Positions 8,219 through 17,127 of a stretch of 64,000 nucleotides of DNA are shown here, one piece after another. How positions within the stretch are numbered: the stretch's first letter is position 1; each line of letters begins with the position of its first letter. The notes beneath the pieces are model-generated. The model had not been told where the DNA came from. It worked only from the letters and a program-made list of their open reading frames with translations, and searched no databases. Position numbers and translations under genes: made by a program. Source of the DNA: Saccharomonospora piscinae. GTDB taxonomy: Bacteria; Actinomycetota; Actinomycetes; Mycobacteriales; Pseudonocardiaceae. Location: NCBI RefSeq assembly GCF_005862235.1, contig NZ_VCEK01000001.1, forward strand, positions 1-64,000, in the 5' to 3' direction.

Positions 8219-8839
8219 GTGTCCCAGCAGCCCCGGATCGGGGTGCTCGCACTCCAGGGTGACGTGCGCGAGCACACCGCCATGCTGCACCGCGCGGGCG
8301 CCGCGGTGCGGCCTGTCCGCAGGCCCGCCGAACTCGCCGAGGTCGACGGACTGGTGCTGCCCGGCGGCGAGTCGACCGCGATGTCCCGGCTGCTCGCGTC
8401 GTTCGACCTGCTCGACCCGCTGCGCGACCGCCTCAGGGCCGGGCTCCCGGTCTTCGGGTCGTGCGCCGGGATGGTGCTGCTGGCCAGACAGGTGCTCGAC
8501 GGCAGGCCCGACCAGCACCAGCTCGACGCGCTCGACGTCGTCGTCCGGCGCAACGCCTTCGGCAGGCAGGTCGACTCGTTCGAGGCGGACCTCGACGTCA
8601 CGGGCGTCGAGGGGGGAGCGGTCCACGCCGTGTTCATCCGGGCTCCGTGGGTGGAGAAGGTGGGAGAGGGCGTCGAGATCCTGGCGAGGGTGGGCGACGA
8701 CACCGCAGCCGGTGGGGCTGCCGATAGGATCGTGGCCGTTCGGCAGGGGACGGTGCTCGCCACCTCGTTCCATCCCGAGCTGACCGGGGACGACCGGATT
8801 CATCGGCTTTTCGTTCGTACCGTGTCCGACGTCGCGTGA
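8219..8839 (+). CDS. pdxT: pyridoxal 5'-phosphate synthase glutaminase subunit PdxT
   Basis: Class I glutamine amidotransferase (206 residues) that hydrolyses glutamine and channels ammonia to PdxS. The catalytic triad is visible: Cys in [11 protein letters not shown] and the His/Glu pair in SFHPEL. The [11 protein letters not shown] motif specific to PdxT is present. I chose GTG 8219, 8 nt after AGAGG; the frame also opens at GTG 8210, which would overlap that Shine-Dalgarno. A -10-like TAGGCT is at 8180-8185. The next gene is yebC after 24 nt, so pdxT-yebC probably form a unit. Its separation from pdxS is noted as a finding. Confidence 0.95.
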   Translation: MSQQPRIGVLALQGDVREHTAMLHRAGAAVRPVRRPAELAEVDGLVLPGGESTAMSRLLASFDLLDPLRDRLRAGLPVFGSCAGMVLLARQVLDGRPDQHQLDALDVVVRRNAFGRQVDSFEADLDVTGVEGGAVHAVFIRAPWVEKVGEGVEILARVGDDTAAGGAADRIVAVRQGTVLATSFHPELTGDDRIHRLFVRTVSDVA

Positions 8840-8863
8840 ACGCGCAGGAGAGTTGGAGGAGAG

Positions 8864-9613
8864 ATGAGCGGCCACTCCAAGTGGGCCACCACCAAGCACA
8901 AGAAGGCCGCCCTCGATGCCAAGCGTGGCAAGCTGTTCGCGAAGCTCATCAAGAACATCGAGGTCGCCGCGCGGACGGGCGGGGGTGACCCCGACGCCAA
9001 TCCGACGCTGTACGACGCCATCCAGAAGGCCAAGCGCAACTCCGTTCCGCAGGACAACATCGAGCGGGCACGCAAGCGTGGCGCCGGCGAGGAGGCCGGT
9101 GGCGCCGAGTGGCAGAACACCATGTACGAGGGCTACGCGCCCGGTGGTGTCGCGGTGCTGATCGAGTGCCTGACCGACAACAAGAACCGCGCGGCCTCCG
9201 AGGTGCGCACGGCTCTGACACGCAACGGCGGGTCGCTGGCCGACGCCGGGTCGGTGTCCTATCTGTTCACCCGCAAGGGCGTCGTGCTCATGCCGAAGAA
9301 CTCCCTGTCCGAGGACGACGTCCTGCTGGCCGTGCTCGACGCGGGCGCCGAGGAGGTCAACGACCTCGGCGAGAGTTTCGAGATCGTGTCGGAGGCGGGT
9401 GACATGGTCGCCGTGCGCACCGCGTTGCAGGAGGCGGGCTACGAGTACGAGTCGGCGGACGCCAACTTCCTGCCGTCGGTCACCGTGCCGCTCGACGCCG
9501 ACCACGCCCGCAAGGTGTTCCGGCTCATCGACGCGCTCGAGGACTGCGACGACGTGCAGAACGTCTACTCCAATTTCGACGTCAGCGACGAGGTGCTGGC
9601 CGAAGTCGGCTGA
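8864..9613 (+). CDS. yebC: YebC/PmpR family regulatory protein
   Basis: A 249-residue member of the YebC/PmpR family, which act as transcriptional regulators or, in recent work on the family, as translation factors relieving stalling. The N-terminus [20 protein letters not shown] is the family signature. The ATG is preceded by GGAGGAG. It follows pdxT closely and precedes the ruvCAB region, the position expected in actinobacteria (here with a DUF4262 gene and a repeat array in between). Length and sequence show no defects. Confidence 0.93.
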   Translation: MSGHSKWATTKHKKAALDAKRGKLFAKLIKNIEVAARTGGGDPDANPTLYDAIQKAKRNSVPQDNIERARKRGAGEEAGGAEWQNTMYEGYAPGGVAVLIECLTDNKNRAASEVRTALTRNGGSLADAGSVSYLFTRKGVVLMPKNSLSEDDVLLAVLDAGAEEVNDLGESFEIVSEAGDMVAVRTALQEAGYEYESADANFLPSVTVPLDADHARKVFRLIDALEDCDDVQNVYSNFDVSDEVLAEVG

Positions 9614-9646
9614 GGTGGTGGGCGAAGCACGGGGGGATACGGCACA

Positions 9647-10186
9647 ATGTCGGCCGTGACTGCGGAGACCGGCCTCGACAGCGACCACGAACTCGCCTCG
9701 GACGAGGAACTCAGGGAGTGGATCGTCGCGCAGGCCGAGCAACGCGGCAACGCGGTGATCACCGTGCCCACCGACGACCACGGTGCCGGATACGCCTTCA
9801 CGGTGTGCGCCTGGGCCATGCACGGCGTCCCGGAGGCGGTGGTCGTCGGGCTCCCGGTCGAGTGGGCGACGGTGTTGCTCGACGCCTACGTCGACCGTGC
9901 GGCCACGGGGGAGCGGTTCGAGTACGGGGGCCGCTACGACGACTTCTTCGACGGTGTTCCGGTGACGTTCGAGAAGGTCGCGACGGGGCACTACCCGGAG
10001 TTCTTCGGCAGCGCGTTCCTCGTCTACCCGGAGGGCGAGTTCCCCGCGGTCCAGATCATCGTGCCGACGCCCGACGGTCACTGGCCCTGGTCCCCGGACG
10101 CACCCGAGGGGTTCCGGGCATGGCAACCGGTGCTGACGGTCAGCGGCGCGCCGGAGAGCTGGACGCCGGGCACCGACGGTCCCTGA
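9647..10186 (+). CDS. DUF4262-like domain protein
   Basis: Hypothetical acidic protein of 179 residues resembling the DUF4262 family: stretches AYTVCAW-like (GYAFTVCAWAMHGVPE), a central GERFEYGGRYDDFF segment and a C-terminal WPWSPDAPEGFRAWQPVL. No catalytic motif or membrane segment is evident and no biochemical function is known for the family. It lies between yebC and ruvC, 33 nt after yebC. Its stop is followed at once by a 21-bp repeat array. GTG at 9656 is an alternative start. Confidence 0.75.
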   Translation: MSAVTAETGLDSDHELASDEELREWIVAQAEQRGNAVITVPTDDHGAGYAFTVCAWAMHGVPEAVVVGLPVEWATVLLDAYVDRAATGERFEYGGRYDDFFDGVPVTFEKVATGHYPEFFGSAFLVYPEGEFPAVQIIVPTPDGHWPWSPDAPEGFRAWQPVLTVSGAPESWTPGTDGP

Positions 10187-10189
10187 GCC

Positions 10190-10300
10190 CGGTGTCCACA
10201 CGGGACGCCGGCCGTGTCCGCAGCCCGCGTAGCCGTGTCCGCAGTTCCCGTAGCTGTGTCCGCAGCTCACGTCGTCGTGTCCGCGTTTCCCGTCGCTCCG
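10190..10300 (+). repeat. 21-bp tandem repeat array, locus 2
   Basis: Units with core GTGTCCGCA begin at 10214, 10235, 10256 and 10277 (exactly 21 bp apart), preceded by a degenerate unit at 10192. It starts 5 nt (degenerate unit) or 27 nt (first good unit) after the stop of the DUF4262 gene and is oriented with it. The units have diverged at several positions, so this array is older or less homogenised than locus 1. It accounts for most of the 194-nt gap before ruvC. Confidence 0.9.
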
Positions 10301-10380
10301 GCGTGTTCCGGGGCGGCGGGGTGGGGGCGGAACGGTAGCCTTCGACATCGAACTGGTGTTCGCGGGAAAGGACGGCCTCG

Positions 10381-10965
10381 GTGCGCGTGCTGGGTGTGGA
10401 CCCCGGGCTGACCCGGTGCGGCCTGGGGGTCGTCGACGGGGGCCTCGGGAGGTCGGTCACGTGCGTGGCCGTGGACGTGGTGCGCACGCCCGCGGAGGCG
10501 GAACTCTCGCAGCGGCTGCTGCGGATCGCCGACGCCGTGGAAGAGTGGCTCGACTTCCACCGCCCCGACGTCGTCGCGGTGGAGCGGGTCTTCAGCCAGC
10601 ACAACGTCAGGACGGTGATGGGCACGGCACAGGCCGGTGGAGTGGTCGCGTTGTGCGCGGCCCGGCGGGACCTCCCGGTCGCGTTCCACACCCCCAGCGA
10701 GGTGAAGGCGGCGATCACGGGGTCGGGCCGCGCGGACAAGGCCCAGGTGACCACCATGGTGACGCGGGTGCTGCGGTTGGCGCGGAAGCCGAGTCCGGCC
10801 GACGCCGCCGACGCGCTCGCACTGGGGATCTGTCACCTGTGGCGGGAACCGATGCGGGCGCGCCTCGCGGAGGCCGAGGCCAGGGCTGCCGAGCTGGCCC
10901 GCACCCATCGGGCGCGCCTGGCCGCGGCGGCCCGCAGAAAACGGGAGACGGGAGCGACATCGTGA
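10381..10965 (+). CDS. ruvC: crossover junction endodeoxyribonuclease RuvC
   Basis: Holliday junction resolvase of 194 residues. The acidic active-site residues are all visible: [10 protein letters not shown] at the N-terminus, the Glu in [11 protein letters not shown], and the paired acidic residues in [12 protein letters not shown]. It has a C-terminal Ala/Arg-rich tail (after residue 165) that is longer than in E. coli. Start at GTG 10381, with GGAAAGGA upstream. It heads ruvCAB, overlapping ruvA by 4 nt (GTGA). Confidence 0.96.
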   Translation: MRVLGVDPGLTRCGLGVVDGGLGRSVTCVAVDVVRTPAEAELSQRLLRIADAVEEWLDFHRPDVVAVERVFSQHNVRTVMGTAQAGGVVALCAARRDLPVAFHTPSEVKAAITGSGRADKAQVTTMVTRVLRLARKPSPADAADALALGICHLWREPMRARLAEAEARAAELARTHRARLAAAARRKRETGATS

Positions 10966-11558
10966 TTTCCTCGATCCGGGGCGAGGTGCTGTCCGTCGGG
11001 CTCGATCATGCGGTGATCGAGGTCGGCGGCATGGGCTTCGCCGTGCAGGCGACGCCGGCGACACTGGCGACGCTGCGCAGGGGCACCGAGGCCCAGCTGC
11101 ACACCGCGCTGGTGGTGCGCGAGGACGCGCTGACCCTGTTCGGCTTCGCGGGCGCCGAGGCGCGGGAGCTGTTCGGACTGCTCCAGACGGTCTCGGGCAT
11201 CGGGCCCCGGCTCGCGCTGGCCGCGCTCGCGGTGCTGGAACCGGAGAAGCTGTGCGCCGCGCTGTCGGACGGCAACGTCACGGTACTCACCCAGGTTCCC
11301 GGCATCGGTCGGAAAGGCGCCGAACGTCTGATCATCGAGCTGAGGGACAAGGTCGCCGCGCTGGGCGGTGAGCCCGAGCCGTCGGCACCGGCGGGCGCGG
11401 CCGGTGCCGTGCGCGCCGACGTCGTCGAGGCGCTGGTGGGGCTCGGTTTCGCGGCCAGACAGGCCGAGCAGGCGGTCGACCGGGTCGCACCCGACGGCGC
11501 GGGGGACACCGCCGGGGTACTGCGGGCCGCGCTGGCCACGCTCGGCAGGAAGAAGTGA
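10962..11558 (+). CDS. ruvA: Holliday junction branch migration protein RuvA
   Basis: DNA-binding tetramer subunit (198 residues) that loads RuvB on four-way junctions. Domain order is the N-terminal OB fold ([12 protein letters not shown]), helix-hairpin-helix motifs ([17 protein letters not shown] and [16 protein letters not shown]) and the C-terminal RuvB-binding three-helix domain ([18 protein letters not shown]). The GTG at 10962 overlaps the ruvC stop as GTGA. ruvB starts 9 nt downstream. Confidence 0.96.
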   Translation: MISSIRGEVLSVGLDHAVIEVGGMGFAVQATPATLATLRRGTEAQLHTALVVREDALTLFGFAGAEARELFGLLQTVSGIGPRLALAALAVLEPEKLCAALSDGNVTVLTQVPGIGRKGAERLIIELRDKVAALGGEPEPSAPAGAAGAVRADVVEALVGLGFAARQAEQAVDRVAPDGAGDTAGVLRAALATLGRKK

Positions 11559-11567
11559 GGCGGCTCC

Positions 11568-12650
11568 GTGCACGACGATGACCTGGATGACGCGCCCGCC
11601 ACCGCGGCGGCCGACGAGGCGCCGTTGTCGGCCGTGGCCCAGCACGGCGAGCGGGAGGTCGAGACGGCGCTGCGGCCCCGCACCCTCGCGGACTTCGTCG
11701 GGCAGCCCCGGGTGCGCGAGCAGCTCCAGCTCGTGCTGGAAAGCGCACGCAGGCGCGGCGTGCCGCCGGATCACGTCCTGTTGTCGGGCCCGCCCGGGCT
11801 CGGCAAGACCAGCCTCGCCATGATCGTCGCCTCGGAGCTGGACCGGGCCATCCGCATCACGTCGGGGCCCGCGTTGGAGAAGGCGGGCGATCTCGCGGCG
11901 ATGCTGTCGAACCTCGCCGAGGGCGACGTCCTGTTCATCGACGAGATCCACCGCATCGCCCGGCCTGCCGAGGAGATGCTGTACCTGGCCATGGAGGACT
12001 TCCGGGTCGACGTCGTGGTCGGCAAGGGCCCCGGCGCGACGAGTATTCCGCTCGAGATTCCGCCGTTCACCCTGGTCGGTGCCACGACGAGGTCGGGGGC
12101 GCTGACGGGGCCGCTGCGCGACCGGTTCGGTTTCACCGGCCAGATGGAGTTCTACAGCTCCGGGGAGCTGGAGCAGGTCCTGGCCCGCTCGGCCGCCATC
12201 CTCGACATCGCACTCGACGCCGAGGGCCGCGCCGAGGTCGCGCGGCGCTCCCGGGGCACCCCCCGCATCGCCAACCGCCTGCTGCGGCGCGTGCGCGACT
12301 ACGCCGAGGTGCGCGCCGACGGCCGGGCGACGCTGCCCGTGGTGCGTGCGGCGCTGGAGGTCTACGACGTCGACGAACTCGGCCTCGACCGGCTTGACCG
12401 GGCGGTGCTCGGCGCGCTCGTGCGTTCCTTCGGCGGCGGGCCCGTGGGCGTGTCGACACTCGCGGTCGCGGTGGGTGAGGAGCCCGGCACGGTCGAGGAG
12501 GTGTGTGAGCCCTATCTCGTCCGGGCGGGTATGCTCGCTCGGACGCCACGCGGCCGGGTCGCCACCGGGTTGGCGTGGGAGCACCTCGGATTGGGGCCTC
12601 CGGCCGAACCGGGAGGGGTTGACGTCACGTCGGCGTCCCTGTTCGACTGA
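11568..12650 (+). CDS. ruvB: Holliday junction branch migration ATPase RuvB
   Basis: AAA+ motor of 360 residues that drives branch migration with RuvA. Walker [12 protein letters not shown], Walker [10 protein letters not shown], sensor 1 in VGATTRSG, the arginine-finger region DRFGFT and sensor 2 [12 protein letters not shown] are all intact, followed by the winged-helix domain. The first about 25 residues are an acidic Asp/Ala extension. GTG start at 11568, 9 nt after ruvA. A long imperfect stem-loop lies just past its stop. Confidence 0.96.
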   Translation: MHDDDLDDAPATAAADEAPLSAVAQHGEREVETALRPRTLADFVGQPRVREQLQLVLESARRRGVPPDHVLLSGPPGLGKTSLAMIVASELDRAIRITSGPALEKAGDLAAMLSNLAEGDVLFIDEIHRIARPAEEMLYLAMEDFRVDVVVGKGPGATSIPLEIPPFTLVGATTRSGALTGPLRDRFGFTGQMEFYSSGELEQVLARSAAILDIALDAEGRAEVARRSRGTPRIANRLLRRVRDYAEVRADGRATLPVVRAALEVYDVDELGLDRLDRAVLGALVRSFGGGPVGVSTLAVAVGEEPGTVEEVCEPYLVRAGMLARTPRGRVATGLAWEHLGLGPPAEPGGVDVTSASLFD

Positions 12651-12662
12651 GAGAACGCCGAG

Positions 12663-12706
12663 GTGTGCGCCACCGGTGCTCGATTTCTCGACAGCACCTG
12701 GCACAC
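12663..12706 (+). terminator. imperfect stem-loop between ruvB and yajC
   Basis: Bulged hairpin with paired blocks GTGT/ACAC, GCCA/TGGC, GGTGCT/AGCACC and CGA/TCG around a short loop, about 17 pairs in all. It starts 12 nt past the ruvB stop. There is no T-tract, so it could terminate or attenuate transcription into yajC, or protect the ruvCAB transcript 3' end. Role inferred. Confidence 0.45.
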
Positions 12707-12779
12707 TCGAGAACAGCACATCCGGACACAACTCGGACGTCACACGGCCCTCGGGGGGGTGTGGCGCGAATGGAGAACC

Positions 12780-13205
12780 ATGGACGGCCTTATCCTGCCG
12801 CTGCTGTTGATGCTTGTCGTCGCGCTGCCGCTCATTCTGAGCACGCGCAAGCAGAAGCGGCTCATGGCCGAGCAGCAGGAGATGCAGAACGCGCTGAGCG
12901 AGGGCGACCGCGTGATGACCACGTCTGGTCTCTACGCCACGGTCGCGGACGCGAGCGACGACACCACCATCGACCTCGAGATCGCCGAGGGTGTGGTGAC
13001 GACCTGGCTGCGGCAGGGCGTGCGTGAGCGGATCGTCCCGACGACGGAGGCCGACGAGGCCGACGAGGCCGACGCCGACGAGGCCGGGGACATCGCCGAG
13101 CCGGTCGAGACCGCGCAGGACGACACCACCGCCAAGGCCACCGCCTCCGCCGACGACGCCACGGGTGCCCAGGTCGCGGCCCCGCTGGAACACGGCAAGA
13201 AGTAG
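12780..13205 (+). CDS. yajC: preprotein translocase subunit YajC
   Basis: Accessory membrane subunit of the Sec translocon (141 residues). One N-terminal membrane helix (LILPLLLMLVVALPLIL) is followed by the YajC core RKQKRLMAEQQEM and GDRVMTTSGLYATV. The C-terminal third is a low-complexity acidic tail made of ADEADEA-like repeats. Start at ATG 12780, with GGAG 6 nt upstream. secD and secF follow, but two strong hairpins in the 163-nt gap suggest yajC and secDF are partly separate transcripts. Confidence 0.93.
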   Translation: MDGLILPLLLMLVVALPLILSTRKQKRLMAEQQEMQNALSEGDRVMTTSGLYATVADASDDTTIDLEIAEGVVTTWLRQGVRERIVPTTEADEADEADADEAGDIAEPVETAQDDTTAKATASADDATGAQVAAPLEHGKK

Positions 13206-13220
13206 TCCCAAAGCGGGAGA

Positions 13221-13256
13221 GCACCGGCGTCGCGGACGCCGGTGCGGGTCACCTTT
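13221..13256 (+). terminator. Rho-independent-type terminator after yajC
   Basis: Perfect 11-bp stem, arms 13221-13231 (GCACCGGCGTC) and 13235-13245, with a 3-nt loop, followed by a CCTTTT stretch at 13252-13257. It lies 15 nt past the yajC stop and is the clearest intrinsic terminator in the window. Confidence 0.75.
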
Positions 13257-13262
13257 TGCGTT

Positions 13263-13296
13263 CGCCCAGCGCCGAGTAGGGTCTCGGTGCTGGGCG
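13263..13296 (+). promoter_or_regulatory. second hairpin in the secD leader
   Basis: Inverted repeat with arms 13263-13270 (CGCCCAGC) and 13289-13296 (GCTGGGCG), extended inward by CCGA/TCGG. It is about 70 nt upstream of the secD start. It may be a second terminator or part of a secD leader structure; no T-tract follows. Confidence 0.5.
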
Positions 13297-13368
13297 CGTT
13301 CGTGACCTCGCGGTCCGTGAACCGCCCGCCGAACTGACAAGCCGTCGAATCGAGGAGAGCGACCGACC

Positions 13369-15210
13369 GTGGCACCACCGGCCGGGCAGATTCGCCCGGG
13401 ACGCTACTTCGCGTTTTTCGTCGTGATCGTCGCCGCGCTGTACTCGCTGGTGTTCTTCACCGGTGACGGCAGCCCGACGCCGAAACTCGGAATCGATCTG
13501 AAGGGTGGCACGCGGGTCACGCTGACGGCGCGGACCCCCGACGGGTCGGACCCCTCGCGCGAGCAGCTCCAGCAGGCGCGGCAGATCATCGAGAACCGGG
13601 TCAACGGCATCGGTGTCAGCGGCGCCGAGGTGCTGCTCGACGGCAGCAACGTCGTCATCACGGTGCCGGGCGAGGAGGGCGAGCAGGCCAAGACACTCGG
13701 CCAGACCGCCCAGCTCGCGTTCCGGCAGGTGATCGCGGCGGTGCCGGCCGGTGCGGCAGGCAACCAGCAGCCCGATCCCGGGGCGGGCTCCGGTGACGAG
13801 GGTGATGCCGGTGACGAGGGTGCGCCGCCGGGTTCGGGAAGCGGCGACGGCGAGCAGGGCTCGGGTGACCAGGGCTCCGCTGACGAGGCCGACGGCGCCG
13901 ACACCGGTGACAGCGCCAACGACGGCGAGCAGGGTCAGGGTGGCGGTGGCAGCCCGCCGGGCGTCGTGCCCGCGCAGCAGCCCGACGACCCTGACGGTGA
14001 CGGTCAGGGCGGCGACAACGGTCAGGACGGGCAGGGGCAGTCGCTCCAGGACGAGACGGCCCAGCAGATCCAGGAGGCCCGGCAGTGGCGGCAGGCACCG
14101 GATCTCGTGCCCGCCGATCCCACCGACCAGGCCGCGATGCAGCAGGCGCAGCAGGTGCAGCAGCAGGCACTCGCCCGCCTGAACTGTGACCCCGGCACGC
14201 TGGACCCGCTGGCGGGTAACGACGCGCCGGACCGTCCGCTGGTCGCCTGTAACCAGGACGGCACCGAGAAGTACGTGCTCTCGCCGGTGTTCCTCGAGGG
14301 CACCAACATCCAGGATGCGACGGCGACCTACAACCAGCAGCAGGGCGGCTGGGTGGTCAACCTGTCGTTCGACTCGCGCGGTGCCGACATCTGGGCCGAC
14401 TTCACGGCCCAGAACATCGGCTCGCAGGCCGCCTTCGTGCTGGACACCGAGGTGGTCTCCGCACCGTCGATCAACGAGGCCATCGCGGGTGGCGACACCC
14501 AGATCAGCGGCCAGTTCGGACAGAGTGAGGCGCAGGATCTCGCCGACGTGCTGAAGTACGGCTCGCTGCCGCTGTCGTTCGAGTCGTCCGACGCCACCAC
14601 GGTCTCGGCCACGCTCGGGTTGGCCACGCTGCAGGCGGGGCTCATCGCGGGCGCGGTCGGGCTGGCGCTCGTGTTCGTGTACTGCCTGTTCTACTACCGC
14701 ATTCTCGGTGTGCTGACGGTGTTGTCGCTGGCACTGTCGGCGACCATCGTCTATGCCATGCTGGTGCTGCTGGGGCGCTGGATCGGGTACACGCTCGACA
14801 TCGCGGGAGTGGTCGGCTTCATCGTCGCCATCGGTGTCACGGCCGACTCGTTCGTCGTGTACTTCGAGCGGCTGAAGGACGAAATGCGGGAGGGCAGAAC
14901 CTTCCGCTCCGCGGTCCCGAGGGGCTGGGCGAAGGCCCGGCGCACGATTCTCGCCTCCGACGCGGTCATGTTCCTCGCGGCCGGTGTGCTCTACGTGCTC
15001 GCGGTCGGTGAGGTGAAGGGCTTCGCGTTCACGCTGGGCATGTCCACGGTCCTCGACCTGATCGTCGTGTTCCTCGTGACGCACCCGCTGGTGGCGATGG
15101 TGTCCCGGTCGAAGCGGCTGTCGAGCCCCAAGCTCTCCGGTCTCGGCGCGGTGCAGCAGATCGGCACCAGCCGCAGGACCACGGTCCGCACCAGCATGAA
15201 GGAGGCGTGA
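13369..15210 (+). CDS. secD: protein translocase subunit SecD
   Basis: RND-like accessory subunit of the Sec translocon that uses proton motive force to complete export. It has an N-terminal membrane helix (residues about 9-26), a large extracytoplasmic P1 region starting with LGIDLKGGTRVTL, and five C-terminal helices including the VGFIVAIGVTADSFVVYFER motif. At 613 residues it carries an extra stretch at about residues 130-225 made almost only of Gly, Asp, Glu, Gln, Ser and Pro inside the exported domain. GTG start at 13369 with AGGAGAG upstream. secF follows 1 nt later. Confidence 0.95.
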   Translation: MAPPAGQIRPGRYFAFFVVIVAALYSLVFFTGDGSPTPKLGIDLKGGTRVTLTARTPDGSDPSREQLQQARQIIENRVNGIGVSGAEVLLDGSNVVITVPGEEGEQAKTLGQTAQLAFRQVIAAVPAGAAGNQQPDPGAGSGDEGDAGDEGAPPGSGSGDGEQGSGDQGSADEADGADTGDSANDGEQGQGGGGSPPGVVPAQQPDDPDGDGQGGDNGQDGQGQSLQDETAQQIQEARQWRQAPDLVPADPTDQAAMQQAQQVQQQALARLNCDPGTLDPLAGNDAPDRPLVACNQDGTEKYVLSPVFLEGTNIQDATATYNQQQGGWVVNLSFDSRGADIWADFTAQNIGSQAAFVLDTEVVSAPSINEAIAGGDTQISGQFGQSEAQDLADVLKYGSLPLSFESSDATTVSATLGLATLQAGLIAGAVGLALVFVYCLFYYRILGVLTVLSLALSATIVYAMLVLLGRWIGYTLDIAGVVGFIVAIGVTADSFVVYFERLKDEMREGRTFRSAVPRGWAKARRTILASDAVMFLAAGVLYVLAVGEVKGFAFTLGMSTVLDLIVVFLVTHPLVAMVSRSKRLSSPKLSGLGAVQQIGTSRRTTVRTSMKEA

Positions 15211-15211
15211 C

Positions 15212-16480
15212 GTGGGCGAGACCCCGAACACCATGAACGCCACGGGCGAGGTGCCCGTGAAGCAGTCCGTCTTCCAGCGTCTCTACACCGGCACCGGGGC
15301 CTTCGACATCGTCGGGAGCCGTCGCCGCTGGTTCGTCTTCTTCGGCCTGCTGATGCTGATCAGCGTCGGCTCGATGGGGCTCAAGGGCTTCAACTTCGGC
15401 ATCGAGTTCGAGGGCGGTACGCAGATCCAGCTGCCCGCGCAGGGAGCGAACGGCCCGATCAGCACCGAGGACGCGGGCGACGCGTTCGCCGACGCGCTGG
15501 GCCGCAACCCGGTCGAAACCCAGCAGGTCGGAACCGGGGGCTCCGCCGCGATCCAGCTCCGGTCCTCGACCCTAGAACCGGCCGAGGTCGCGCAGGTCAA
15601 GCAGGCCATGTTCGCCGAGCTGCAGCCGATCGGCGCCGACGGGGAGCCGAGCAGGCAGGCGATCAGCGACAGCCGGGTCAGCGCGTCCTGGGGCGGTGAG
15701 ATCTCCCAGCAGGCGCTGATCGCGCTGGCGGTGTTCCTCGTGCTGGTCACCGTCTTTCTCGTGCTCTACTTCGAGAAGTGGATGGCGGTCGCCGCACTGG
15801 TGGCGCTGATTCACGACGTGGTGGTGACGGCGGGCCTCTACTCGCTCGTGGGCTTCGAGGTGACGCCCGCCACCGCGATCGGGTTGCTGACGATTCTCGG
15901 CTACTCGCTGTACGACACCGTGGTGGTGTTCGACAAGGTCAAGGAGAACACCCGCGGCATCCTCAACCTGACGCGGCGGACCTACGCCGAGGCGGCCAAC
16001 CTGGCGCTGAACCAGACGTTGATGCGCTCGATCAACACCTCGCTCATCGCCGTCCTGCCCGTGCTGGGGCTGCTGGTGGTCGGCAACCTGCTGCTGGGCT
16101 CCGGCACGCTGCAGGACCTGGCGTTGGTGCTGCTCACCGGGATTCTCGCCGGAACGCTGTCGTCGGTGTGCCTGGCGACTCCCGTGCTGGTCGGGTTCAA
16201 GATGCGGGAGCCCAAGTTCCGCAAGCAGGCGGAGAAGGTGCGCGCCCGGCGCGAACACCAGGCGCGCAGGCGTGAGGAGAACGGGACCGCTGCGGCACAG
16301 GCGGACGAGGACGACCACTTCGACCCCGGCGACGACGAGCAACTCGAGGCCGAACTCCGCCGGGAGAAGGCGTACGCCGCCGCCGCGAGCGTGCCCGCCC
16401 GCCACGAGAAGGCTGTGAAAGCGGGGAAGGATTCGGACCAGCGGCGCTCGGGCCGTCCGACGGGGAAGCGGAAGCGGTGA
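15212..16480 (+). CDS. secF: protein translocase subunit SecF
   Basis: Partner of SecD, 422 residues. A membrane helix near residue 40, the GIEFEGGTQIQ motif of the exported domain, and five C-terminal helices with GYSLYDTVVVFDKVKEN are all present. The C-terminal about 90 residues form a charged Arg/Glu/Lys-rich cytoplasmic tail. It starts at GTG 15212, 1 nt after secD, using AAGGAGG inside the secD end. The stop overlaps apt (GTGA), so secD-secF-apt are probably co-transcribed. Confidence 0.95.
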   Translation: MGETPNTMNATGEVPVKQSVFQRLYTGTGAFDIVGSRRRWFVFFGLLMLISVGSMGLKGFNFGIEFEGGTQIQLPAQGANGPISTEDAGDAFADALGRNPVETQQVGTGGSAAIQLRSSTLEPAEVAQVKQAMFAELQPIGADGEPSRQAISDSRVSASWGGEISQQALIALAVFLVLVTVFLVLYFEKWMAVAALVALIHDVVVTAGLYSLVGFEVTPATAIGLLTILGYSLYDTVVVFDKVKENTRGILNLTRRTYAEAANLALNQTLMRSINTSLIAVLPVLGLLVVGNLLLGSGTLQDLALVLLTGILAGTLSSVCLATPVLVGFKMREPKFRKQAEKVRARREHQARRREENGTAAAQADEDDHFDPGDDEQLEAELRREKAYAAAASVPARHEKAVKAGKDSDQRRSGRPTGKRKR

Positions 16481-17007
16481 CGGGCGGCAACGCACTGGAC
16501 CGAGCGCTGGACCTCATCACCGAGATTCCCGACTTCCCCGAGCCGGGCGTGCTGTTTCGTGACCTGACGCCGTTGTTCGGTGACCCGTCCGGGTTCGCGC
16601 AGGTGATCGACGCGCTCGGTGAGGCCGTCGGCGACGGAGTGGACCGGCTGGCCGCCGTGGAGGCGCGCGGGTTCGTGCTCGCGGCGGCACTCGGCTACGC
16701 GCGTGGGCTCGGTGTGGCGCTGGTGCGCAAGCCGGGCAAGCTGCCGAACGTCGCGGGCCGGGTCGACTACGACCTGGAGTACGGGACGGCCACGCTGGAG
16801 TTGCCGATCGGATCGGTGCGGCCGGGTGAGCGGGTCGCGGTCGTCGACGACGTGCTCGCCACCGGCGGGACCGTGGCCGCCACGACGGAGCTGCTGCGCA
16901 CGGCCGGGGCCGAGGTGACCGGCGTGGCGGTGGTGCTGGAGCTCACCGGGCTCGCGGGGCGCGCCCGGCTCGGTGCGGTACCGGTACACGCGCTGCGGTC
17001 GGTCTGA
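16477..17007 (+). CDS. apt: adenine phosphoribosyltransferase
   Basis: Purine salvage enzyme converting adenine and PRPP to AMP, 176 residues. The PRPP-binding motif RVAVVDDVLATGGTVAA is intact, and EIPDFPEPGVLFRDLTPL plus ARGFVLAAAL are typical of Apt. It overlaps secF by 4 nt and precedes rel by 120 nt, the conserved actinobacterial arrangement secF-apt-rel. Confidence 0.94.
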   Translation: MTGGNALDRALDLITEIPDFPEPGVLFRDLTPLFGDPSGFAQVIDALGEAVGDGVDRLAAVEARGFVLAAALGYARGLGVALVRKPGKLPNVAGRVDYDLEYGTATLELPIGSVRPGERVAVVDDVLATGGTVAATTELLRTAGAEVTGVAVVLELTGLAGRARLGAVPVHALRSV

Positions 17008-17127
17008 CCTCCCCATCTGCGGCGCGTTCGCTCCGGTGGGGCGGGGTCCGCACGCCCGCGGGCACAGCGGAGCCTGCTCCCGCGTTACGCTTGACGTCAT
17101 CAGTCGCGTGACGAGCTGGAGGTGCGG

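Noticed and set aside
7517-10348. 943-codon minus-strand open frame over azlCD, pdxT and yebC
   Set aside because: Antisense to genes with clear catalytic motifs; composition typical of GC-driven open frames.
10214-10411. Small frame encoding VSAARVAVSA-type repeats
   Set aside because: It is only the translation of the 21-bp repeat array continuing into ruvC; no ribosome site and the frame is not kept at other loci.
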